The notes beneath the pieces were generated by a model. The model did no database searches, had not been told where the DNA came from, and saw only the letters and a program-made list of their open reading frames with translations. From assembly GCF_002218085.1 (NCBI RefSeq), contig NZ_BDUC01000005.1, positions 262,473-326,472 of the forward strand: DNA of 64,000 nt, written 5' to 3'. Source of the DNA: Tolypothrix sp. NIES-4075. GTDB lineage: Bacteria > Cyanobacteriota > Cyanobacteriia > Cyanobacteriales > Nostocaceae. The translations under genes and the position numbers were made by a program. Below, in pieces: positions 42,253-50,361 of this stretch (its first letter is position 1; each line of letters starts with the position of its first letter).

Positions 42253-43305
42253 CTACTCCATTAGCTTACTCAACGTCTCCACCAAAACTTGATTTTGCTC
42301 ATCAGTACCAACTGTAATCCGTAATTTATCATTGATTCCAGGTTGCGGGAAATAACGTACCAAAATTCCCTTTGATTTCAAGCTTTGATAAAGATATTCC
42401 GCATTTTTTTCTTTCGGCTGTACCAGCAAAAAGTTAGCTTGAGAATCCCATACCTGAAAATTTAACTGTTTCAAATCTGCTGCTAACTTTGTGCGCGATC
42501 GCTTAACTTTTTCTGCACAAGCATTTTTATAAGCTTGATCGCTCATCGCCGCTGCCCCAATTGTACAGGCGATCGCATCAATATTATAGCTATCCTTCAC
42601 TTTATACAATCCACTCAAGAACTGCGGATTTGCTATCCCAAACCCCAAGCGCAATCCTGCTAACGAGTATCCCTTAGAAAGTGTGCGAATTGCGATGACA
42701 TTCTCAAATTCTTCAACCAAAGAGAGTGCATTCTCCTCAGCAAAATCTACATAAGCTTCGTCAATCACCAAAACCCCAGATAAATTACTTGCTAATTTCC
42801 GCAATTCATCAGTTGAAACCACATGTCCCGAAGGACTGTTAGGTGAAGCAATAAATGTTACAGAACCATTAGCGCCAATCAATTCTGACAAAGGTAAGCA
42901 ATAGTCTTCAGTGTAGGGAATTTCGACAATTTCCGCTGATTGCATCTGCGTCAGCGTACTATATAATACGTAAGTAGGCGTAGGATAAACTACTTTGCGT
43001 CCTGGTTCTGCACAAGCGCGAATCACCAAATTTAACACTTCATCACTGCCATTTCCCACAACAATCCAATCAGCAGGAACTTTCAAAGCTTCACTTGTAG
43101 CGCGTCGAAACTCCTGTGCAAACGGATTTGGATAGCGTCGCAACGATTCCGCATCAAAGTTACGCAGCACCTCCAACACTGCCGGTGAGGGAGGATAAGG
43201 GTTTTCGTTGCTGTTGAGTTTGATGATTTGGCTATTAGGTTGAGGCTGTTCACCAGGAACATAACCAGCCATTGCATCAATATTCGCACGGAAGTATTCG
43301 TTCAT
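42253..43305 (-). CDS. hisC: Histidinol-phosphate aminotransferase
   Basis: 350 residues, normal for HisC, which makes L-histidinol phosphate from imidazole-acetol phosphate and glutamate using PLP. Family motifs in order: IIKLNSNENPYPPSP (about 26-40), YPNPFAQEFR, VVGNGSDEVLNL, YPTPTYVLY, ASPNSPSGH, VIDEAYVDFAE and the PLP-lysine segment TLSKGYSLAGLRLGFGIA (about 210-227). The C-terminus carries VRYFPQPGINDKLRITVGT. All cofactor contacts look intact. Single gene, transcribed leftward. Confidence 0.93.
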   Translation of the reverse strand: MNEYFRANIDAMAGYVPGEQPQPNSQIIKLNSNENPYPPSPAVLEVLRNFDAESLRRYPNPFAQEFRRATSEALKVPADWIVVGNGSDEVLNLVIRACAEPGRKVVYPTPTYVLYSTLTQMQSAEIVEIPYTEDYCLPLSELIGANGSVTFIASPNSPSGHVVSTDELRKLASNLSGVLVIDEAYVDFAEENALSLVEEFENVIAIRTLSKGYSLAGLRLGFGIANPQFLSGLYKVKDSYNIDAIACTIGAAAMSDQAYKNACAEKVKRSRTKLAADLKQLNFQVWDSQANFLLVQPKEKNAEYLYQSLKSKGILVRYFPQPGINDKLRITVGTDEQNQVLVETLSKLME

Positions 43306-43406
43306 TGCTTGAGATGCTACTGTGGAAAACTTTGCAGTCAGGAGGACAGACGCGATTAATCCCGTTTGTTGTAGAGACGCGATTTATCGCGTCTGTTGTA
43401 GAAAGT

Positions 43407-43773
43407 TACCATCCTTGTTCAGTTGGTCGAATGAGGATTTCGTTGACGTTAACACGCAAAGGTTGCGTAACAGCGTAAACGATCGCCCCCGCAACATCTT
43501 CACTTTGCAGTGGTGTGATAGAGTTGCGTTTTTCTATGGTACGCTGTTTAGCGATCGCATCAGTTATATGACTGTCTATTTCTGTGTCTACCATCCCAGG
43601 CTCAACGATGGTAACGCGGATATTGTCTTTGTATACTTATTGCCGCAACGCTTCGGAAAAACCGTTGACACCACTTTTGCCTTTTCTGCGAAGAGTGCGA
43701 TCGCTGTGGCTTCACCAATTCCTGATGAGGCTCCGGTGATAATTGCTACTTTAGAATCTAATTTACCTGCCAT
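43407..43773 (-). pseudogene. Short-chain dehydrogenase gene with large internal deletion
   Basis: The N-terminus is intact from ATG 43773, behind a strong AAGGAGG: KVAIITGASSGIGEATAIAL, the SDR cofactor loop. After about residue 28 (AEKAKV) the sequence jumps to what is normally residue 150 onward, in another frame: SGVNGFSEALRQ, a stop, then VTIVEPGMVDTE and LQSEDVAGAIVYAV, ending at 43407. The Ser and YxxxK catalytic residues lie in the missing part (roughly 115 residues). The gene is therefore dead; breakage looks recent because both ends are well conserved. Confidence 0.8.
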
Positions 43774-43786
43774 AAATACCTCCTTG

Positions 43787-43920
43787 GGAATGGGGCATGG
43801 GGCATGGGGCATGGGGCATGGGGCATAAAAAGAATTTCTCCCGAATCCAATTCGCTGATGAATGTCCATTACCCATTACCCATTCCCCATTCCCCATTCC
43901 CCATTCCCCATTCCCATTTA
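43787..43920. repeat. GGCATGGG / CCATTCCCC low-complexity tandem repeats
   Basis: GGGGCATGGGGCATGGGGCAT (five units of 7 bases) at 43790-43825, then CCCATTACC and CCCCATTCC units at 43868-43916. These two can pair as inverted repeats. Same type as 15793-16110 and 31018-31116. Confidence 0.75.
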
Positions 43921-44190
43921 AAACTAAAATCTGGAAATCTTCTGACTATGAAGAATGCGAAATTTTGCACTTTTTTTGAAATTATCACGATCCGCTGACA
44001 TATTTTTCATAAATTACTTAATTTGTGATATTTTCCTGACTTAAATAAAGAAAGAAAATCGTAATGTTAAGTAACAGTTAATTTAAAAATCAATATTAAA
44101 TATCAATGTATTAAAGCTATACTTATGACTGATGAAAAAATATGTCAATATAGCTTAAGTTAAATCTGGTTAAAAGGAGTATAAGTAAAA

Positions 44191-44571
44191 ATGGTTTTCA
44201 CAACATGCAAATACGCTGTGGGTATATTCTCAATTCGTCAAGATGTCGAAGCTGCGCTTGGTGAACTGAAAAACGCAGGTTTTTCTTTAGAGAAAGTATC
44301 GCTGTTGACTAATGCCTGGATTAAAAGCGCAATGGGTGAAGAAGACAGTATCAGTAGTGCTTTAGCAAGAAGGGGTATCCCTAAAGAAAGAGCCAAATTT
44401 TATAAATCTCAATTGTTCGAGGGTAATTTTTTACTTGTATTAGAAAATGTCAAAGATGAAATAGACGATGCGAAAGCGATTCTTCAGCAACGGGGTATTC
44501 AAGAGTGGGGTGTTTATCATAAGAAAGTTAGATCCGGATGGGGAAAGAAAGGTAATAAAGTAAGCACCTAA
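44191..44571 (+). CDS. General-stress-type (YflT/GSP17M-like) domain protein
   Basis: 126 residues, cytosolic. YAVGIFSIRQDVEAALGELKNAGFSLEKVSLLT is the beta-alpha-beta start of the general stress protein 17M/YflT-like domain, and GNFLLVLENVKDEIDDAKAILQQRGIQEWGVY matches its second half. Relatives are often stress-induced; no catalytic residues are known. Preceded by AAGGAGT and an AT-rich upstream region of about 190 bases. Stands alone. Confidence 0.75.
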   Translation: MVFTTCKYAVGIFSIRQDVEAALGELKNAGFSLEKVSLLTNAWIKSAMGEEDSISSALARRGIPKERAKFYKSQLFEGNFLLVLENVKDEIDDAKAILQQRGIQEWGVYHKKVRSGWGKKGNKVST

Positions 44572-44631
44572 CAAAAAAATTTTAAGTATTTACAATAAAA
44601 AATCATACCAATGGTATAATTGAGTATATGC

Positions 44632-44730
44632 CATTGGATAGATGCGGTAATTAATGAATTAACTAAAGTATTAAAAAGACGGGTTAGTGAAGCATTTTTA
44701 GATGAGTTGAAAATAAATTTAAGAAGCTAG
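44632..44730 (+). pseudogene. Short C-terminal gene fragment, unidentified
   Basis: An open frame reading HWIDAVINELTKVLKRRVSE, then AFLDELKINLRS and a stop. It has no start codon in a plausible position and looks like the tail of a small helical protein. I cannot name the parent family; support is only the protein-like composition. Confidence 0.3.
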
Positions 44731-44785
44731 TTTGAGTTTGTTCGCTTCTATTTGAGCAACCCGGAACCAGAGCAAGAGGTGAATT

Positions 44786-45355
44786 GTGTTTATCGATTAC
44801 ATCACGCTAATGCTGATCAACATGGTAGCCGGGTTGTTTTTACTGGCTTACTACTTGTATGAGGGGATAGATAACCCTCGTCAAAAGCAGTGGATTCCCG
44901 GTTTTGGAATTGTGGGTGCGATCGCTCTTGTGACTGGTTTGCACATGATCTTGACTTGGCCCGTAATCAGTAGCTTTAATATTGCTTTTGGTGAAACTAC
45001 CGTTTTATTTGGTGCGTTGTTCATGGCGACGGCGATCGCACTTTCTCAAGGATGGGAACTATTAACAATAGCCATTTACGGTTTTTTCGTTGGTTTAGTG
45101 GCGATCGTCATCGGTTCGCGCATTATCAGCTTGGGGCTAACAAAACAACCACTGATATCAGGCATCGGCTTTATTTTAACAGGGTTGGGCGGCATCTGTG
45201 CCGCACCAACACTCTATTGGAAAAATCGAACTTGGCGATTAATTGGTGTAGCTGTGCTGATATTAGCCGGTTTGATTTGGGGATTTATTGGCTATAACGC
45301 TTATTGGATTCATCTTGAAGCTTTCCAGAAATGGGTTCCCACACGAATGCGTTAA
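44786..45355 (+). CDS. DUF981-type membrane protein
   Basis: 189 residues with about six transmembrane helices (e.g. YITLMLINMVAGLFLLAYYLYEG, FGIVGAIALVTGLHMILTWPV, LLTIAIYGFFVGLVAIVIGS). The pattern YYLYEG..., LHMILTWP and FGETTVLFG fits the DUF981 family, whose function is unknown. Start is GTG 44786 with AAGAGGTGA just upstream. It precedes a pentapeptide-repeat gene by 83 bases, which may or may not be significant. Confidence 0.75.
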   Translation: MFIDYITLMLINMVAGLFLLAYYLYEGIDNPRQKQWIPGFGIVGAIALVTGLHMILTWPVISSFNIAFGETTVLFGALFMATAIALSQGWELLTIAIYGFFVGLVAIVIGSRIISLGLTKQPLISGIGFILTGLGGICAAPTLYWKNRTWRLIGVAVLILAGLIWGFIGYNAYWIHLEAFQKWVPTRMR

Positions 45356-45438
45356 TTGAATAACTATCGCAGGGTAGGGGTGTTTGCAATTAATTTATGG
45401 CTTAATTGATCTAGCAGAAGCCTTACGGAGAAAAGCCA

Positions 45439-45972
45439 ATGAAAGCCGAACAACTTCTGGCAAAATATGCCGCAGGTGAAAGAGATTTTACAGACGTAAA
45501 TCTGAGTGAAGCTTCTTTGCAAGGAGTGGATCTTAGTGGGGCAATTTTAGATAGAGCCATACTTGATGGTGCGAATTTGACTGAGGCTAATTTACGCTCT
45601 TGCAGTTTGACTCAAGCAGACTTGAATGGGGCAAATTTGACAAATGCCGATTTAACTGAAGCTAACTTGAGTGGAGCAACTTTGGATGGTGCAATTTTAG
45701 AGGGAGCAATTTTAGATAGTGCTAACCTTAGTCAATCTGAATTGACTGTAGCCAAGATGATTGAAGCAAATTTAAGCGACGCAGATTTGAGCGAGGCAAA
45801 TCTGAGCGCGGCAAATCTCGATCAAGCTGATTTGACAGGAGCTGATTTAGCTGTTGCAGATTTGAGTCAAGCAAATTTGAGTCAAGCCGATTTGAACCAA
45901 GCAAACTTGAATGGGGCAAACTTAGAAGGAGCAAATCTGGAAGGAACTATCTTCGATGAAAATCAAAAATGA
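45439..45972 (+). CDS. Pentapeptide-repeat protein
   Basis: 177 residues: a leader MKAEQLLAKYAAGERDFTDV, then about 30 tandem pentapeptides of the A(D/N)Lxx type from residue 22 to 172 (ANLTEANLRSCSLTQADLNG and so on), which form a right-handed quadrilateral beta-helix. Very common in cyanobacteria; specific roles are rarely known. The leader (LLxKYAAGERDF) is shared with the truncated gene at 50082. No signal peptide, so cytosolic. A good RBS (ACGGAGAAAAGCC) precedes the start. Confidence 0.9.
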   Translation: MKAEQLLAKYAAGERDFTDVNLSEASLQGVDLSGAILDRAILDGANLTEANLRSCSLTQADLNGANLTNADLTEANLSGATLDGAILEGAILDSANLSQSELTVAKMIEANLSDADLSEANLSAANLDQADLTGADLAVADLSQANLSQADLNQANLNGANLEGANLEGTIFDENQK

Positions 45973-45982
45973 TGAAATTTGA

Positions 45983-46201
45983 TATTCAGTAGTATTACGG
46001 TGGTGTTCAGGTAAATATGCATTAGATAAGCCGAACAAGCAACCAGAGACTGTAAGTCAAACTAGGACTAATAAATATAACCAAAGAGCATCCGTAGCTG
46101 TACCGGAACCTCCAAATGCCGGAATCGTATTTGCTGGCGCGGCTATATCAGTGATACTACTGAGAAAGTGCCAAAAGCAGAAAATCTTGCATAAGCCATA
46201 G
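45983..46201 (+). pseudogene. C-terminal remnant of a PEP-CTERM protein
   Basis: An open frame without a start, reading RWCSGKYALDKPNKQPET, SQTRTNKYNQRASVAVPEP, then PNAGIVFAGAAISVILLRKC and a stop at 46199. VPEP, a hydrophobic helix and a basic tail are exactly the PEP-CTERM anchor. The rest of the gene is missing; its 5' part ends where the pentapeptide gene stops (45972), suggesting a deletion joined the two. Confidence 0.7.
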
Positions 46202-46334
46202 GGAGGCGATCGCAATATCTAGTTAGTTGTAATGATTCAAGATAGTGGATTCTTATGTGAAATGCCTGCACCAAAGCCCTTGGAGTAAAAACGCTTCTTC
46301 GGTTTTGGTGTAGAGAACTAGTGTTATCGAAACC

Positions 46335-46403
46335 TATTTCTGCTTAAGTGTCTTAACTGTCCTTCTAGAAATTTATTTCTGCTTAAGTGTCTTAACTGTC
46401 CTT
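46335..46403. repeat. Perfect 30-bp direct repeat
   Basis: Bases 46335-46364 are repeated exactly at 46374-46403 (TATTTCTGCTTAAGTGTCTT...), offset by 39 bases and lying 57 bases before the start of the next gene. Could be a duplicated regulatory site or a simple tandem duplication. Confidence 0.8.
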
Positions 46404-46459
46404 GTGTTTCTTTCTCACTAGTGTTAAGTTACTTACGACAAATTAATACTGTGAAAATC

Positions 46460-46909
46460 ATGAAAAGTATTGCTGTAATCGGAAAACGACTGATATCAGT
46501 ATTTTTGGTAATGCTTGTAAGTAGCTTGATGTTCTTTGCATCTCCAGCGATCGCTGCTAATTCGGTAATTCTTAATCGGGAAAATTCTCAAACAGAAGTA
46601 CTGCAATCTAACAAGCCTGTGGTATTAATTTCTGTATCAAAAAATACGCTTCAATCTTATGGGTCTTCCTTAGAAGATTTAAAATCAAAAGCTGAAAAGG
46701 TTTTTGATGATAAATACAAAATTGCTATAGGCTACTGGGAAGATAACTTAGAAATCTCCTATAGGATTCCTGTTCCACGAATATATCCAACTCCTACTGC
46801 GGTTACTGTTTTTCAATCGGGTGAAATTAAAGATGCTGGGTTTATACTTAACCCAGAGCAGACCACGGAAGTTTTGCAAGGACTAAAGTCTCGCTTTGAA
46901 GATAGCTAA
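46460..46909 (+). CDS. Exported thioredoxin-fold-like protein
   Basis: 149 residues from ATG 46460 (MKSIAVIGKRLISVFLVMLV), chosen because it gives a clean signal peptide with cleavage after SPAIA-A (about residue 32); an upstream start at 46421 adds 13 residues. The mature part reads KPVVLISVSKNTL, EKVFDDKYKIAIGYWEDN, RIYPTPTAVTVFQSGEIKDAGF: the beta-alpha-beta order and the TPTAVTVFxxG strand of thioredoxins, but there is no CxxC, so it cannot be a classical oxidoreductase. Followed by a strong terminator. Confidence 0.65.
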   Translation: MKSIAVIGKRLISVFLVMLVSSLMFFASPAIAANSVILNRENSQTEVLQSNKPVVLISVSKNTLQSYGSSLEDLKSKAEKVFDDKYKIAIGYWEDNLEISYRIPVPRIYPTPTAVTVFQSGEIKDAGFILNPEQTTEVLQGLKSRFEDS

Positions 46910-46955
46910 CTTTTAATTCCTTCTTCTATCTTCCACGTAAGAAAGTAACGAATAG

Positions 46956-46992
46956 AACCTGGGGTAAGTTTGACTGCTTCCCCAGGTTTTTT
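46956..46992 (+). terminator. Rho-independent terminator
   Basis: AACCTGGGG (46956-46964) and CCCCAGGTT (46980-46988) form a perfect 9-bp stem followed directly by a T-run; 47 bases after the thioredoxin-like gene. Confidence 0.85.
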
Positions 46993-47167
46993 AATTATTT
47001 AATCAACGATGGTAAGCCAGTGATATTAAGGGTCTATCCGTTTTGGCTTTTGTAGCGAAAAATTAAGGAATGTTGCATTTCACGCTTTTGCGGCAGCCGG
47101 AGAGACAAAAGAGCCAAAAGTACGTGGTAGTATGCTTTCGGTAAATGTCAAGATTGGGAGAAGACCT

Positions 47168-48388
47168 TTGACACTACGGGTTGCTGTTGTTGGGTCAGGT
47201 CCAGCTGGTTCTTGTGCCGCCGAAACCTTGGCGAAAGCTGGAATTGAAACTTACCTATTTGAGCGCAAGCTAGACAATGCCAAGCCTTGTGGCGGTGCAA
47301 TTCCCTTGTGCATGGTAAGTGAGTTTGATTTGCCTCCGGAGATTATCGATCGCCGGGTGCGGAAAATGAAGATGATTTCGCCCTCGAACCGTGAGGTCGA
47401 TATCAATTTAGTAAATGAAGATGAATATATAGGAATGTGCCGGCGCGAAGTGCTGGATGGCTTTTTGCGCGATCGCGCGGCAAAACTCGGCGCAAATTTA
47501 ATTAATGCCACTGTTCATAAACTCGATTTTCCCACAAACAATACAGACCCGTATACCATCCATTACGTTGACCATACGGAAAGTGGCGCACAGGGTATTG
47601 CGAAAACCCTAAAAGTCGATTTAATTATTGGCGCAGATGGAGCAAATTCCCGCATCGCCAAAGAGATGGATGCTGGGGATTATAATTATGCGATCGCTTT
47701 CCAAGAGCGCATTCGTCTACCCGACGACAAAATGGCATATTACAACGACCTCGCCGAAATGTACGTTGGCGATGACGTTTCTACCGACTTTTACGCTTGG
47801 GTTTTCCCCAAATACGACCACGTAGCCGTCGGTACCGGCACAATGCAGGTTCACAAAGCCAGCATCAAACAATTACAAGCCGGTATCCGCGCTCGCGCTG
47901 CCCGAAAACTCGCCGGCGGTCAAATTATCAAAGTCGAAGCACACCCGATTCCCGAACATCCCCGTCCCCGTCGCGTTGTCGGTCGCATCGCTTTAATCGG
48001 TGACGCTGCTGGGTACGTTACCAAGTCCTCTGGTGAAGGCATTTACTTTGCCGCAAAATCCGGGCGGATGTGTGCGGAAACGATTGTAGAAATGTCTAAC
48101 GGCGGTGTCCGTATTCCCACGGAAGCCGACTTGAAAGTTTACTTGAAGCGTTGGGATAAAAAATACGGACTCACCTACAAAGTGTTAGACATCCTGCAAA
48201 ATGTCTTTTATCGTTCCGACGCTACCCGCGAAGCATTTGTAGAAATGTGCGGTGACATGGATGTGCAGCGGCTAACTTTTGATAGCTATCTGTATAAAAC
48301 GGTTGTTCCAGCCAACCCGATCACTCAACTCAAAATTACCGCAAAGACTATTGCTAGTCTACTTCGCGGTAACGCCCTCGCGCCCTAA
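47168..48388 (+). CDS. chlP: Geranylgeranyl reductase
   Basis: Reduces the geranylgeranyl chain to phytyl for chlorophyll a, tocopherol and phylloquinone. From TTG 47168 the protein is 406 residues (MTLRVAVVGSGPAGSCAAETLA), the standard ChlP start and length; an ATG at 47132 would add 12 residues (MLSVNVKIGRRP). FAD motif GSGPAGSCAAE (about 9-19), KPCGGAIPLCMVSEF, RRVRKMKMISPSNR, IIGADGANSRIAKEMD, and IGDAAGYVTKSSGEGIYFAAKSG (second FAD contact) are all present. Acts at the thylakoid membrane surface. Confidence 0.94.
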   Translation: MTLRVAVVGSGPAGSCAAETLAKAGIETYLFERKLDNAKPCGGAIPLCMVSEFDLPPEIIDRRVRKMKMISPSNREVDINLVNEDEYIGMCRREVLDGFLRDRAAKLGANLINATVHKLDFPTNNTDPYTIHYVDHTESGAQGIAKTLKVDLIIGADGANSRIAKEMDAGDYNYAIAFQERIRLPDDKMAYYNDLAEMYVGDDVSTDFYAWVFPKYDHVAVGTGTMQVHKASIKQLQAGIRARAARKLAGGQIIKVEAHPIPEHPRPRRVVGRIALIGDAAGYVTKSSGEGIYFAAKSGRMCAETIVEMSNGGVRIPTEADLKVYLKRWDKKYGLTYKVLDILQNVFYRSDATREAFVEMCGDMDVQRLTFDSYLYKTVVPANPITQLKITAKTIASLLRGNALAP

Positions 48389-48935
48389 GGGGAGTGGGGG
48401 AGTGGAGGAGTGGGGGAAGATGAGGAATAAATTCCTGCCTGTCCCCCACTCCCCCTGTCTCCAAGGAGTCCCCCTGTCCCCAATCCCTATCCGATGTGTA
48501 TTTTTCTCTGACAGAATAAGTAATCGCCACGATAAATTCCAAATTATTTGTTATAGTAAAAACGCAGTAGTAAATACGTAGAGAATATATGAGTATGCTT
48601 GCTTAGATGCAAGATGCTTGTATCAAGTGATTATTCAATAAAAACAGAGCAGTCTACCCAACTTTCTTTTCAGTAGTTCCCCAATCAGGGCAGAGCAGTC
48701 TACTAAGCATCTACAAATCAATCTAGACTAATACACGCATCAAACTACTGAAAATTTTGGCTTAAGATCATCAAAAGCTGTTTAGTAAATAAACTCTTTT
48801 GAGAAGAAATTACAAATTCAATATAAAGAGTTCATGAAAATGGCAAGAATAGGTTGGCATATGTTCCGTATATTTACTACTGTGGACGGGTCGCCAACTT
48901 GAGACGAACTCCTGGATAGGAGTTGCAGTTTAACT
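48389..48935. other. Intergenic region with low-complexity and short direct repeats
   Basis: No gene. GGGGGAGTGGAGGAGTGGGGG (about 48392-48415) can pair with CCCCCACTCCCCC (about 48442-48455). CAGAGCAGTCTAC occurs twice (48645-48657 and 48691-48703). The segment likely holds the promoter of the following PEP-CTERM gene. Confidence 0.55.
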
Positions 48936-49661
48936 ATGAAACTAAGTTCAGTTTTTGTTACTACTTTGTCTATTGCTGTTACTGCTTTAACAGCGCTTGG
49001 TTTCTCCAGTCAAGCTCAAGCTCTAACTTTTTCAGGTAATTCGAGTGGTGTGTGGGGAGAACCTACTCCAGGGGGCATGAATACTAATCCCATCTATTCA
49101 GGTGTGGGAACTAATTCCTTTAAATGGGGAGATCCTGATGACTTTGCCACGGGTCAAAATCAACTTACCTTTAGTGGAGATTCATTTTCTAGTGAAATGG
49201 GATCTTTATTTAAGATAGGTGATTTGACTTACTTTAATGGATCTGTCACCCCAAATACAAGCGTTGATTTTGTACCTTTAAATCTCCATGTATCATTCGG
49301 CGATCGCGTTAATGTGAGTGAAGTTTTTGACTTCAACTTTCAGTTAGTTAATACACCCAACGATTCACCGAATCCTGCGGATAACGCAGATTTTGTTTAT
49401 GTGGGTAAAAACTTTGGCAATCGCAATTTTACCTTTGCTGACAAGCAATACACACTGGAGCTAACTGGCTTCAGAGAAAAGGGAAGCACTACTGATGTCA
49501 GCGAGTTTCGAGTTCTTGAAGGAGAAGAAACCACAGCAGGGATTTTTGCTAAAATCACTGAGGTTCCACCTGCAAAAACGATTCCCGAACCTGGGACTGT
49601 TGTTGGTTTGTCCGTGTTAGGCATCTACCTGATTTCCCGCCGGAAATCCGCGAATAGCTAA
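48936..49661 (+). CDS. PEP-CTERM protein with choice-of-anchor K domain
   Basis: 241 residues. Signal peptide MKLSSVFVTTLSIAVTALTALGFSSQAQA (cleavage near residue 29). The mature domain reads SGNSSGVWGEPTPG, TNSFKWGDP, LTFSGDSFSSEMGSLFKIGDLTYFNGS, DFNFQLVNTPN and YTLELTGF, the pattern of the choice-of-anchor K domain. The C-terminus has IPEPGTVVGLSVLGIYLI and RRK, a PEP-CTERM sorting signal. Expected to be exported and attached to the cell envelope or matrix by an exosortase pathway; the exosortase gene is not in this window. Confidence 0.87.
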   Translation: MKLSSVFVTTLSIAVTALTALGFSSQAQALTFSGNSSGVWGEPTPGGMNTNPIYSGVGTNSFKWGDPDDFATGQNQLTFSGDSFSSEMGSLFKIGDLTYFNGSVTPNTSVDFVPLNLHVSFGDRVNVSEVFDFNFQLVNTPNDSPNPADNADFVYVGKNFGNRNFTFADKQYTLELTGFREKGSTTDVSEFRVLEGEETTAGIFAKITEVPPAKTIPEPGTVVGLSVLGIYLISRRKSANS

Positions 49662-49692
49662 ATTTTGGGGAAAATTAAATACACAAGGCAAG

Positions 49693-49732
49693 ATTGGCAC
49701 TCTCGGAATTTTTTCACTCAAAGAGTGCCAAT
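49693..49732 (+). terminator. Hairpin after the PEP-CTERM gene
   Basis: ATTGGCACTCT (49693-49703) and AGAGTGCCAAT (49722-49732) form a perfect 11-bp stem with an 18-base loop, 31 bases after the stop. Confidence 0.7.
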
Positions 49733-49853
49733 TTATGTCTTACTCCCTTCCCGCTCGAAGAATACCTATTTAACGAACCACGAAGACACGAAGGACACGA
49801 AGGAAGAAGAAAAAGAAGATAGGTAATTTTGTAGCGGGAAGGGAGTAAACTAG

Positions 49854-49880
49854 CCCACCCTGGCAGAGTTTCAGGGTGGG
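49854..49880. repeat. CCCACCCTG hairpin, possible IS200/IS605-type end
   Basis: CCCACCCTG and CAGGGTGGG form a perfect 9-bp stem, flanked on the minus strand by CCCCCGTGAAACTGGAAGCCCC. This layout resembles the right end downstream of tnpB genes in cyanobacteria, but no tnpB lies here. A short minus-strand frame over it (49770-49970) is not a recognisable protein. The whole 49662-50081 gap has no gene. Confidence 0.4.
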
Positions 49881-50081
49881 GCTTCCAGTTTCACGGGGGA
49901 GTGCCGAAGAAAAGGACTTACGTCCTCGCTTTGGTCTTATCTTGCCTGAAAATAAACTCCCGCGATTCACTCAAGTTGTCTGTTGGTGTGCTGTCAAGGT
50001 TTTTTGATTAAAATTCTAGATCGCAAAGACGCGATAAATCGCCGTCTCTTACCTTAACCGAACCGTATTGGGAGTTGAGAT

Positions 50082-50264
50082 ATGAGAATAACTGTCGAGG
50101 AATTGCTCAAGCGATATGCTGCTGGGGAGCGAGATTTTAGAAGCACTACCCTCAAGGGGATGGATTTGAGTGGAGCTAATTTGCCCGGAATTAACTTGAA
50201 TCAAGCTAATTTGGCTGAGTCCAACCCCTCTTCTCTGTTTCTGCTCTGGAAAAATGTGGCGTGA
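50082..50264 (+). pseudogene. Truncated pentapeptide-repeat protein
   Basis: A 60-codon frame: leader MRITVEELLKRYAAGERDF, then STTLKGMDLSGANLPGINLNQANLAE, about five pentapeptides, after which the pattern breaks (SNPSSLFLLWKNVA) and a stop follows. The leader matches that of the intact pentapeptide gene at 45439. Loss of the remaining repeats suggests a deletion; a short functional peptide is possible but unlikely. Confidence 0.6.
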
Positions 50265-50361
50265 TGTGCGTTTCGTTTTTGACCCGAAGCACCATACACA
50301 CCACTAAAGAGAGATGGAGAATTTCGCGGAATTAGTTAAACTGACCCAATTGAGAGTTATT

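Noticed and set aside
49770..49970. 66-codon minus-strand ORF
   Set aside because: Contains a poly-Phe run from GAAGAAGAAAAAGAA repeats and the hairpin; not a recognisable protein.
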